Shown one piece after another: positions 1 through 8,000 of a stretch of 9,959 bases of DNA; position 1 is the first letter of the stretch, and every line of letters begins with the position of its first letter. Source of the stretch: CAYXVJ01 sp964558445 (GTDB lineage: Bacteria > Bacillota > Clostridia > Saccharofermentanales > Fastidiosipilaceae); contig CAZLEA010000056.1 of assembly GCA_964558445.1 (NCBI GenBank), positions 1 through 9,959 of the forward strand, in the 5' to 3' direction. The notes under the pieces are model-generated. The model made no database searches and was not told where the DNA came from. It saw nothing but the letters and a program-made list of their open reading frames with translations. Made by a program: the position numbers and the translations under genes.

Positions 1-1352
1 TACGTCGAGCCAAACCCTGCATCCTCCGTGATAACCGCAATTGCATACGGATGATTCGGGTGATCGACATAACCGAGGAAGACCGCGTTATGCTGATCTT
101 GGCCCTCGACTTGTGCCGTACCGGTCTTACCGCCTACCTTGTAGCCGGGTACCTGAGCGTGTTTACCGCCACCGTTCTCTACCGCCGCGAGCATCAAGTC
201 TTGTATTGCCGCATTCGTCTCACTGTCCAGCACGGTTCCAAGCCTGGTCTCCGCCCGCCGCTGATAGTCCTGATCGAGCGGATTCGTCAGTGTATAGACG
301 ATGTGCGGCTCCATCATGACGCCACCGTTGGCGACCGCACCGACCATCATAGCCATATGAAGCGGTGTCGCCGTATTCTTGGATGCACCGACCGGCTGGC
401 CGATGCTGAGCCAGGACAAGACCTCATTGTTGTCTGCCGGGGCAGAGAAATTACTGCGGTTTACGACCAGGCGATCCAGATTCAAACCCTTGTTGTAGTA
501 GAAGCCCTCTGCCGTCTCCTTGAGCAGATAATCGCCTGCTTGTATGCCCGCGTAGCCGAAATAGTGATTACACGAGACTTCAAACGCACGCGTCATATCG
601 ATCGGACCGTGTCCATCACCCTCTTCCGTCACACCGTTCAAACCGACAAGCGGCTCTCTGCCGAGGCAGTTCACGAGGTGATCCGGATCGTAGTACGGAC
701 TGTTCATATAGGCGGCTGCCGTGATAAACTTGAAGCTTGAGCCGGGGTAGTATTGGCCGAGGATCGCGCGATTGAACAGCGCGGTATCCGGGATATTCGT
801 GTACGAGATGATATTCTCCGGTGAGGTAGACGGCTTGCTCACCATCGCCATCACATCACCCGTTCGGTAGTTCAGCATAACCACCGATCCGTCGTAATTA
901 CCGAGTAATTCATACGCTCGTTTCTGCAACTTGGATTGGATCGTAAGCGTTATGTCATCGCCTTCGAGTCCCCGCCCCGTCACATCGAACAAGAGCTGGT
1001 AGAACGGGTTGCGATCGGTGCCGAGTAGCGCACCCTGATACTTCGCCTCGATCGTATTCTGTATGTAGTGGGTATAGTCACCCACGAGATTCGCAAGCGA
1101 CTCCGCAAGCAGTGCATCGCTCGCATACGTACGCTCGCCGTCCACGCTCTCGGCCAGCACCACATTGTCGATCGAGAGGATCGAACCTGCCTGGGCATAA
1201 CGCGAACGCAGCGTCTCCTTGTTCTCTCCGGCAGCGGCCATCAAACTGTTCTGGCTGCGATGCTGCTGGACGACGATGCCGATCAACAGGGCAAGCGACA
1301 GAACCGATACGAACACGAGCGCCGCCTTGATATTCTGAAGTAACTGCTTCAA
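1..1352 (-). CDS. pbpA: Class B penicillin-binding protein (PbpA-type peptidoglycan transpeptidase), 3' end cut by the window
   Basis: This is a D,D-transpeptidase that cross-links peptidoglycan stem peptides outside the membrane, normally as the partner of a SEDS polymerase. The visible 450 codons start with a short cytoplasmic tail and one membrane anchor (about residues 9-29). A short N-terminal region follows (about 50-130) that lacks the long pedestal of classical PBP2. The transpeptidase domain carries all three catalytic motifs: SSFK at 205-208 (Ser205 nucleophile) in a PGSSFK context, SCN at 260-262, and KTG at 409-411 in GGKTGTAQ. The frame is open to the window edge, and by comparison with ~490-residue PbpA proteins only the last few tens of residues should be missing. 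The start is TTG at 1350-1352, set by GGAGGT six bases upstream and an in-frame TAG just before that. It lies 49 bases downstream of the FHA-RodA gene, the usual RodA-PbpA pairing. Function is confident; the subfamily name is inferred from the short N-terminus and the RodA neighbour. Confidence 0.93.
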   Translation of the reverse strand, partial: MKQLLQNIKAALVFVSVLSLALLIGIVVQQHRSQNSLMAAAGENKETLRSRYAQAGSILSIDNVVLAESVDGERTYASDALLAESLANLVGDYTHYIQNTIEAKYQGALLGTDRNPFYQLLFDVTGRGLEGDDITLTIQSKLQKRAYELLGNYDGSVVMLNYRTGDVMAMVSKPSTSPENIISYTNIPDTALFNRAILGQYYPGSSFKFITAAAYMNSPYYDPDHLVNCLGREPLVGLNGVTEEGDGHGPIDMTRAFEVSCNHYFGYAGIQAGDYLLKETAEGFYYNKGLNLDRLVVNRSNFSAPADNNEVLSWLSIGQPVGASKNTATPLHMAMMVGAVANGGVMMEPHIVYTLTNPLDQDYQRRAETRLGTVLDSETNAAIQDLMLAAVENGGGKHAQVPGYKVGGKTGTAQVEGQDQHNAVFLGYVDHPNHPYAIAVITEDAGFGST

Positions 1353-1358
1353 CGCTCT

Positions 1359-1364
1359 ACCTCC
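1359..1364 (-). promoter_or_regulatory. Ribosome binding site that fixes a TTG start
   Basis: GGAGGT on the minus strand ends six bases before TTG (1350-1352). An in-frame stop lies upstream, and the first later ATG in frame is at residue 38, past the hydrophobic anchor. TTG is therefore the only start that keeps the membrane anchor. Confidence 0.8.
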
Positions 1365-1401
1365 ACTTCTCTACAAACACAAATGCATTAACCGAAGCCT
1401 G

Positions 1402-3165
1402 CTAGACGCCCTCTCGGCGACCGGCCAGACCCAGATAGATGGATGCCAAGATCGTCTTGGCGAGAATCGAGCTACCGCCTGCCGCAACAAACGGCAGCGT
1501 GGCACCCGTGAGCGGGATCAATCCCGTGACACCGCCGATCACGACGACGGCCTCCATGAAGAACATGGTTGCGACCGCAAGCGTCATACTGGTCGAGAAA
1601 CCGTCCTTGACCAGCATCGTCGACTTCGCACCGCGCAGCCAGATGACAACAAACAAGACCATGACGGCGAGCAGAACCAAGAGGCCCATCTCTTCGCCCA
1701 GCACGGAGAAGACCATATCCGAATCTGCGAGCGGGATGCCCTCGGGGCTGCCGTTACCCAGACCGCGACCGACGAAGCCGCCGCGACCGATCGCCTGCAG
1801 GCCGTAGACGATCTGGCGATTCAGATCGTTCACCTCAGTCCAGAGCGTTGACCAACCGCTGATGCGATTGCGTACGTGCGGGAAGATACCGTATGCCAGA
1901 ACCCCTATGCCCGAACCTGCGACCAGAATCAGTAGGGTAATCAAGTACTCGGAGGTCATCACGACAAACACGATCAGCGTCGTCGGAAGTAAGATCATCA
2001 GCGAGCCGAGGTCCGGCAGCAACATGATCAAGAAGAAGACGAACGCGGCCCATGCGGCGAAACCAAACTGCACCTTGAGCGGTGGTCTGATCTTGAAGAA
2101 ACCGGCGAGCACGACGAGATACGCGATCTTCGCGAACTCGGTAAGCTGGAAGCTGAAGCCGCCGATGACAATCCACAGCGTTGCGCCCATCTCCTGACGT
2201 CCGCGACCAAACGCGAGCGTAGCGATCAAGAGCAGCGGTGTCAACACGCCGCAGACAATCACCATACGCTCGAGGAAGCGGGTACGGGCGACAATCAAGA
2301 CGATAATCGGCATCAGGATCAGTCCCAAGAAGAGGGCAAAGGCCTGCACCGACAGCGTCCGCATAATCCTGGCCAAGAGGTCTTGATCTACCGCCGGATA
2401 ATTGATATTGATCATCGTCAGACGAGTTTGAATCATCAATCCCAGAAGCGCCAGATACATAATCGCCACGAAGAACGGCCGATCAAACGGCTTCAAGAGG
2501 AAGGGAAGCACGAAATAATACAAATTGAAGACGAAGAAGAAGACAGCGAACAGAATCAAGATCGGCTCTCTGAGCGCCTCATAGCCTGTCGGAGCCAAGA
2601 TGGCCATGAGCAGTGCACCTGCCAAGATCGTGATATTCGTGAAGAGCCAAGATCCTGCTGTCGGCACCATCTCGGTCGCACCCAGATAGCTGCGGTCGAC
2701 GGGTCTGTATTCCAGTCCCTGTGACGCCGAGGAGACACGCTCATCGATGAAGAGCATGTTGACGCCGCCGATCGTGAGGATGTCCTCGTTACGAAGCAAG
2801 ATCGTGTCCATGACCGGAACACTATTCAGGAACACCTCGAAACGACCGGACGCAGGCCTCACGTACCACTCTCCCTCATGGAGGTAGAGGATCGCATGGC
2901 GCCGCTTGATCTCGCGGCTCTCGAGGCGGATATCCGCGCTCTTGCCGCTACCCAGGACGGTCGTGTGGAACAGGGGCAGGCTTCGTCCCTCAACTTGCAT
3001 GCCGTCGCCGACAAGCATCAGGAAGTAACCCTGGACGGGCCGCAGGTTCGCCTTGATCCGGCCTCGCAGGTCGCCGATGGCACCGCGCGCCAAGAAGTAA
3101 GCCGTGAATATCGCCAAGAGGGCGAAGACATATCGGGCCAAATAAGCTAGCTCTTGAGGCTGCAT
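1402..3165 (-). CDS. rodA: FHA domain fused to RodA/FtsW-family SEDS peptidoglycan polymerase
   Basis: This is a multi-pass membrane glycosyltransferase that polymerises lipid II into glycan strands, working with a class B PBP. At 587 residues it is much longer than ordinary RodA (~370-420) because of an N-terminal extension. The extension has one membrane segment (about 8-28), then a cytoplasmic FHA domain (about 67-138). The SEDS core follows (about 173-583) with roughly ten or more hydrophobic segments. Core landmarks are TEFAK at 342-346, PDLG at 384-387 (Asp385 matches the essential catalytic Asp of RodA), GLQAIGRGGFVGRGLGNG at 455-472, the DSDMVFSVLGEEMG block at 481-494, and PLTGATLPFVAAGGSS at 551-566. 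In the FHA domain Gly72, His90 and Asn114 are kept, but the usual Arg of the GR motif is Ser73 and the usual Ser of SRxH is Lys87. The start is ATG with AAGGAGG (3172-3178) six bases upstream. It sits 52 bases after murQ and 49 bases before the PBP gene. RodA rather than FtsW is inferred from the PbpA-type partner. Confidence 0.93.
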   Translation of the reverse strand: MQPQELAYLARYVFALLAIFTAYFLARGAIGDLRGRIKANLRPVQGYFLMLVGDGMQVEGRSLPLFHTTVLGSGKSADIRLESREIKRRHAILYLHEGEWYVRPASGRFEVFLNSVPVMDTILLRNEDILTIGGVNMLFIDERVSSASQGLEYRPVDRSYLGATEMVPTAGSWLFTNITILAGALLMAILAPTGYEALREPILILFAVFFFVFNLYYFVLPFLLKPFDRPFFVAIMYLALLGLMIQTRLTMININYPAVDQDLLARIMRTLSVQAFALFLGLILMPIIVLIVARTRFLERMVIVCGVLTPLLLIATLAFGRGRQEMGATLWIVIGGFSFQLTEFAKIAYLVVLAGFFKIRPPLKVQFGFAAWAAFVFFLIMLLPDLGSLMILLPTTLIVFVVMTSEYLITLLILVAGSGIGVLAYGIFPHVRNRISGWSTLWTEVNDLNRQIVYGLQAIGRGGFVGRGLGNGSPEGIPLADSDMVFSVLGEEMGLLVLLAVMVLFVVIWLRGAKSTMLVKDGFSTSMTLAVATMFFMEAVVVIGGVTGLIPLTGATLPFVAAGGSSILAKTILASIYLGLAGRREGV

Positions 3166-3217
3166 GACGATCCTCCTTAGGCCTTTAAATCTTGTAGTAA
3201 TGATAACATAGGGGGCT

Positions 3218-4045
3218 TCACGGATGTTTTTGGGAATTATTAGGATTTACCTCCATAATCCGCCTTATATCCCAATCCCAACGTTCAAGCAGGAGAACAG
3301 ATGCTGCTTCATCCGTGCCCAAGAGCTCGGAGACGATACCGATCATCCTCTGCCTAAGCTTCGCGTTCAGAGGCTTGACGTGAACCATCAGATTCTCGTA
3401 GACATAGCCTTGTCGGACCATCACCGCCGTCGAGAGCATGTTCAGAATCATCTTGTGCGCCGTCCCTGCCTTGAGCCTGGTCGAACCGGTCAAGATCTCC
3501 GCACCGGTCAGCGGCACAATCGCAAGATCCGCGATCCTAGAGATCACCGTATCCTCGTTCGAGCTTAGCGCCACGGTATAGGCCCCCACAGACTTCGCAT
3601 ACTCCAGCGCACCGACGACGTAGGCCGCGCCGCCCGCTACCGAGATACCGACCACGCTGTCCACTGCGGTGAGGGAGTGTGCATCCAGATCCCTTTGCCC
3701 GCTATCAGCATCGTCTTCTACGTGCTCGACCGCATCGCGAAGTGCCTTGTCACCGCCTGCAATCAAGCCGATTACGAGATCCGGTGATACGCCGAATGTC
3801 GGAGGACACTCCGAGGCATCCAGCACACCCAAGCGCCCGGAGGTGCCGCAACCGACATAGAAGAGCCTGCCACCTGCAGACAACCTGGCCGAGATCTCCT
3901 CGACTGCCGTCGCAAGTTCGGGCAGTACTGCATCGATCGCCCCGACCGCTACGTAATTCTCTTCTTGCATCAGCGACACGATCTCGGATGCATTCATCTC
4001 ATGCAGTCGCATGCTCTTCGGATTCCTCTTCTCTGTCTCTAACAT
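3218..4045 (-). CDS. murQ: N-acetylmuramic acid 6-phosphate etherase
   Basis: MurQ is a cytoplasmic enzyme that removes the D-lactyl ether from MurNAc-6-phosphate, giving GlcNAc-6-phosphate and lactate in peptidoglycan recycling. The 275 residues hold a SIS sugar-phosphate fold. The family signature GCGTSGRLGVLDASECPPTFG lies at about 65-85, with the catalytic-region SECPP. A second signature, the TGSTRLKAGTAHK block, sits at about 186-198 and continues into LNMLST. The protein is about 20-25 residues shorter than typical MurQ (~298-300). The C-terminal helical tail stops after about one helix past the ERWDWDIRRIME stretch, with a polar tail NPNNSQKHP. The ATG is three bases after the murK stop, with GGGAGGAG inside the end of murK as RBS, so the two genes are probably translationally linked. 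MurK supplies its substrate. Identification is firm; the short C-terminus may be natural. Confidence 0.95.
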   Translation of the reverse strand: MLETEKRNPKSMRLHEMNASEIVSLMQEENYVAVGAIDAVLPELATAVEEISARLSAGGRLFYVGCGTSGRLGVLDASECPPTFGVSPDLVIGLIAGGDKALRDAVEHVEDDADSGQRDLDAHSLTAVDSVVGISVAGGAAYVVGALEYAKSVGAYTVALSSNEDTVISRIADLAIVPLTGAEILTGSTRLKAGTAHKMILNMLSTAVMVRQGYVYENLMVHVKPLNAKLRQRMIGIVSELLGTDEAASVLLLERWDWDIRRIMEVNPNNSQKHP

Positions 4046-4048
4046 CGC

Positions 4049-4960
4049 TTAATTCTCCTCCCTATAACCGGCAAGCAGAATCGCTCCCCACAAGACCTCG
4101 CCCTCATAGACTGTAAGGCGGTAGCGTTTCGCTTCACTCAATTGTGTCTCAAGCATCGGGATGAGGACATCGGCTCGCGCGGTTAAACCGCCAAACAAGA
4201 CAATATCCACAGGCCTATCTCCGAATCCTTCAGCACCGGCCTCCAAGAGCCGCGCCATCGCCGCCATATTCTCCACTAGAATCCCGGTTGCGAGACGATC
4301 GCCTGCATCGTGTGCCTCAAACGCGAGCGGTGCGAGCGCTGCGATACCGCGTTTGCCCAAGTTGTAGAACGAAGTCAGTTGCCTCCAGGGACTACCCGGG
4401 AAGCGCTTGGCAAGCAGATCACTAAGTGACGTGTCGGGCCCGCTGCCATCCTCCGCCTCCAGTGCCGCAAGAATCACGTCTCTGCCGATACTGTAACCGT
4501 TCCCGCCGCGATCGAAGAGATAACCGAAGCCGCCTAGCTGTCGCCTCCGCCCCGCCTGTTGCACATAGACCACGGATCCCGTACCGAGTATCGCCACCAC
4601 GCCGTCTCTACTGCCAAGACCGGACGAAACAAGCAAGTCTCCATCGCTACCGTTCCCAATATATGCAAAGGGATAATCCCCCAACATCTCCGCAATCTTC
4701 ATCTTGGGTCCAAGGAGACCTCCGCCGGAGATACCGGCATACACAGAGATCGCCTCATACGGAATTCCGTCGCAGACGGTTTCGATCCCCTCTGCCAGCA
4801 CAGCTCCGGTCTGCTCGATACCCAGATCAACGGGATTACTCGAACCGAGTTCCAGGCGCCGTAAGGCCAGGCCGCTTCGATCGACAAGCAGGAAACTAGT
4901 CTTCGTCGCTCCGCCGTCAATACCGAGATAATAGGCTACATCTGCATGCGATTCGCTCAT
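4049..4960 (-). CDS. murK: BadF/BadG-family sugar kinase, probably N-acetylmuramate/N-acetylglucosamine kinase (MurK-like)
   Basis: The protein is likely a cytoplasmic ATP-dependent kinase that phosphorylates MurNAc and/or GlcNAc at C6. It would feed MurNAc-6-P to MurQ encoded directly downstream. The 303 residues show an ASKHA (actin/hexokinase) fold. The phosphate-1 loop GIDGGATKT is at 13-21, with Asp15 near the catalytic metal. A glycine-rich block AGISGGG is at 75-81, ILGTGS at 124-129, GGFGYLFDRGGNGYSIGRD at 143-161, and the adenosine-side LFGGLT at 255-260. These match the BcrA/BadF/BadG ATPase family that includes human GlcNAc kinase and clostridial MurK. The start is ATG with AAGGAGG (minus strand, 4966-4972) five bases upstream. 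It is the first gene of the leftward cluster and is divergent from lacZ. Kinase family membership is sure; MurNAc specificity rests on the murQ pairing, and a GlcNAc-only or glucosamine kinase is the alternative. Confidence 0.88.
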   Translation of the reverse strand: MSESHADVAYYLGIDGGATKTSFLLVDRSGLALRRLELGSSNPVDLGIEQTGAVLAEGIETVCDGIPYEAISVYAGISGGGLLGPKMKIAEMLGDYPFAYIGNGSDGDLLVSSGLGSRDGVVAILGTGSVVYVQQAGRRRQLGGFGYLFDRGGNGYSIGRDVILAALEAEDGSGPDTSLSDLLAKRFPGSPWRQLTSFYNLGKRGIAALAPLAFEAHDAGDRLATGILVENMAAMARLLEAGAEGFGDRPVDIVLFGGLTARADVLIPMLETQLSEAKRYRLTVYEGEVLWGAILLAGYREEN

Positions 4961-5017
4961 CTTGGCCTCCTTGTGGCTAGCTATTTTGCCATCTTCCGGA
5001 CAAGTGTAGATATATGC

Positions 5018-5047
5018 ATGTTATTTCATTTGGCGTTGCCAAATCAA
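5018..5047 (-). promoter_or_regulatory. Candidate leftward promoter for murK-murQ-rodA-pbpA
   Basis: Read on the minus strand, TTGATT (5042-5047) and TAACAT (5018-5023) are separated by 18 bases. This gives a moderate sigma-70/SigA-type match about 57 bases upstream of the murK start. The 7+3+7 palindrome (5028-5044) fills the spacer, so a bound repressor would block this promoter. It is the best match seen by eye in a short AT-rich region and is not a strong consensus. Confidence 0.35.
5028..5044. promoter_or_regulatory. Perfect inverted repeat in the divergent murK/lacZ region (candidate operator)
   Basis: ATTTGGC-GTT-GCCAAAT is a perfect 7-base inverted repeat with a 3-base centre, 16th to 17th century bases excluded from any longer symmetry: the flanking bases (c and c) do not pair. 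It lies 56-72 bases upstream of the lacZ start and 68-84 bases upstream of the murK start. It overlaps the candidate -35 of lacZ and the spacer of the candidate murK promoter. That is where a dimeric repressor controlling both directions would bind. I do not recognise the site as belonging to a named regulator family; its centre does not fit the usual LacI-family CG centre. No regulator gene is in the window. Confidence 0.55.
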
Positions 5048-5066
5048 GTCATAGCTTTGATATACT
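5036..5066 (+). promoter_or_regulatory. Candidate lacZ promoter with extended -10
   Basis: TATACT (5061-5066) is preceded by TGA, giving the extended -10 form TGnTATACT. A TTGCCA (5036-5041) lies 19 bases upstream as a possible -35, which is wide but tolerable with an extended -10. Transcription would start about 25 bases before the lacZ start codon. The -35 lies inside the right half of the palindrome, consistent with repression by occlusion. Confidence 0.45.
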
Positions 5067-5099
5067 TAGTCTACAACTGTATAACTCTAGGAGGTTGAC

Positions 5100-8000
5100 A
5101 TGCGTTTAGACAATTACCATCTCTCGTTTGAGGACCTGCACGTAGGTACCATGCAAACCCGAGCCTATTACATCCCCTTCCCGAATCGGAAGGACTTGTA
5201 TGAAGCACGCCGCGCTTCCGCCGATTATATCGAAATGGATCTTCGGTATGCATCCGATCGCGTCCAGATGCTGGACGGTGACTGGGATTTCCGCTATTAC
5301 AATCGACCGGAAGAAGTACCGGAGGACTTCCCCTCCCTAGACTTCCAAGGTGACGGCTTCACACCCATGCCCGTGCCCTCTTGCTGGCAGACACAGGGCT
5401 ACGACCACCACCAATACACGAATATTCGTTATCCCTTCCCCTACGATCCGCCGTATGTCCCCCAAGAGAATCCTTGTGGCGCCTATCTGACCGACTTCGA
5501 CCTGACGGAAGAAGAGGCCGGGCGCAGCCGCTATCTGTATTTCGAAGGCGTCGACAGTAACTTCTACGTCTGGGTAAACGGCGAATTTGTCGGCTTCAGC
5601 CAGGTCTCGCACTCCCCGTCGGAATTCGACATCACAGCCTACACGCAGGCGGGTGTCAATCGCTTGGCCGTCCTCGTCTTGAAGTGGGGTATGTGCAGCT
5701 ATCTGGAGGATCAAGACAAGCTTCGCATGTCCGGCATCTTCCGTGAGGTCTATGTGATCTCGCGTCCCAAGACCCATATCAGAGACTACAGCACGCATAC
5801 GATATTGGATCCGGCCACGGGCTTTGCTAAGGTTAAGGTAACAGCAGAGATTGAAGGCGAAGACGTAGATCCACAAGACTTCATCGCCGTGCTTCGCGAC
5901 CCGAACGGTGAGCCTACAGCGACCAAGGACGGTTCCGGTATCGCAGCCGTCGTCACGAAGGACGATGCGCATCGCTACACCGAGGGCAAGACGATTCTCG
6001 GTTGGGAATTCAACCTCGTCGACCCGCTACTCTGGAACGCAGAAGAGCCAAACCTCTATACGCTGGAGCTGATTACACCGGATGAGGCCATCGCGCAGGA
6101 TGTCGGTATCCGCGAGATCGCAGTCGTCGACGGTGTCGTTAAACTGAACGGTCAGATGATCAAGATGCGCGGTGTCAACCGCCACGACAGCGACCCCATC
6201 ACAGGCTATACCATCAGCCGTGAGCAGCTGCTCGAAGACTTGACGCTGATGAAGCAGTTCAACGTCAACGCGATCCGCACCGCACACTACCCGAACGCGC
6301 CCTGGGCCTATGAGCTATACAATCGTCTTGGCTTCTACGTCATCGACGAGAGCGACATCGAGGCACACGGTGTGCAGACACTCTACAAGGGCGGCGGCGG
6401 ACACGAGCGCACCAAGCTCACCCGCAAGATGGATACCTACTGCATCATCGCCATGGACAGCCGCTTCGACAAGGCCATCTTGGATCGCCAGGAGCGAAAC
6501 GTGCGCCGCGACAAGAACCAGCCCTCCGTTGTGATCTGGTCGCTCGGTAACGAGTCCGGCTACGGGCCCGGCTTCGAGAAGGCTGCAGCTTGGATCAAGT
6601 CCTATGACCCCAGTCGTTTGACTCAATACGAGAGCTCGAACTACGAGAGCAAGGACCATAAGAACGACTACACACATCTGGACTTCGTCTCGCAGATGTA
6701 TAGCTCTGTCGGCTTCATCGATGACTACTTCAACGAGGAGTATTCGGATAAGCCGTTTATCCAGTGTGAATTCATCCACGCGATGGGTAACGGCCCGGGT
6801 GATGCACAAGATTACATCGATCGCCTCTACAAGTATGACGGTTTCTCCGGTGCCTTCGTCTGGGAGTGGTGCGACCACGCCGTTTATATGGGCGAAACGG
6901 ACGATCTTCGCACGAAGTACTACTACGGCGGTAACTTCGGCGAGTATCCTCACGACAACAACTTCTGCATGGACGGCCTCGTCTATCCGGATCGCACGCC
7001 GCACATCGGCTTGCTCGAATATGGTAACGTCATCCGCCCGATCCTCTTGGATTCCGGTGTCGAGGAGCTTCGTTCGGGTACGGTGAGACTTCGCAACACT
7101 ATGGACTTCGCGAACACCCGCGGCCGCTATGCCGTCGAGTACGAGCTGGTCATCGATGGTGCTTGCGTCTACAACGGCATCTGGGACAATCTCGATATCC
7201 CCGCCCACGGCACAGCCGAATTCAAGCTCGAATACACGGACGATCTGCCTACAGATGCTTATGTCACCCTGAACCTCTTCACCTACACCGTGCGCGAGAC
7301 CGAAGTCGTCCCGACCGGTCACCTGGTCGGTAACGAGCAGCTCCTGGTCTCGGACGGCGCCAAGAACGCCCAGTCGGTCTCAAACCTCGGCAAGCTGGTC
7401 AAGGAAGCGCTAGATGAGCAAGTTCGCGGTGTAGAGCCCGCCGTCCTCAGCAGCGACAAGCCCTCGCCTCTCTCCGTAAGGGAGAACGATCGCGAAGTCG
7501 TTATCAACGGTGCCGGCTTCACATATCGTTTCGGTCGTGAGACAGGTAACTTCACGTCCTTGATGCGTCACGGCTACGAAGTACTGGCCAAGCCCGGCGA
7601 GTACAATATCTGGCGTGCACCGGTCGACAACGACATGTACATCAAGAACGAGTGGGAAGCTGCCGGCTTCAACGAGGCCACGACACGTGTCTATGAGACA
7701 GTGGCAGAAGTGAACGAGGATGCAAGCGAAGTGACGATCACGTCGACCCTCGCCCTCCTCCCGATCTATCGCCAGCGCATCCTGGATGCCGTCGCCACGT
7801 TCAAGGTCAACCAAGACGGGCGCATCAGCGTCGACATCGAAGTCAAGCGCGCCGACCTGACCTTCTTCTTGGATGAGGAGAATTACCTCTTCTTGCCGCG
7901 TTTCGGTCTACGTTACTTCCTGGATCCGAACTATGCCCACCTCGCTTACTATGGCTATGGCCCGTTCGAGTCCTACATCGACAAGCACCGCGCCTCGCTC

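Noticed and set aside
51..740. A 229-codon open frame on the plus strand opposite the PBP gene
   Set aside because: The minus strand carries all three transpeptidase motifs across the same bases. The plus-strand product is Arg/His/Val-rich with no domain or credible RBS.
1350..1402. Possible frameshift or broken gene, because the PBP has no ATG start near its anchor
   Set aside because: The TTG with GGAGGT six bases upstream gives an intact anchor and domain, so there is no need for a disruption.
4961..5099. Possible riboswitch or small RNA in the divergent intergenic region
   Set aside because: At 139 bases split between two promoters, it contains only the short palindrome and promoter-like boxes. 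No larger fold or known riboswitch core could be seen.
5337..5972. A 211-codon minus-strand frame within the 5' part of lacZ
   Set aside because: It is antisense to the conserved sugar-binding and immunoglobulin-like domains, with no motif and no RBS, and is produced by the same codon bias.
6315..7322. A 335-codon open frame on the minus strand within lacZ
   Set aside because: It lies opposite the catalytic barrel and linker region of a clear beta-galactosidase. Its protein is low-diversity (many Val, Asp, Ile, Ala) as expected from reading C-ending codons backwards, and it has no recognisable motif. It is a shadow of codon bias.
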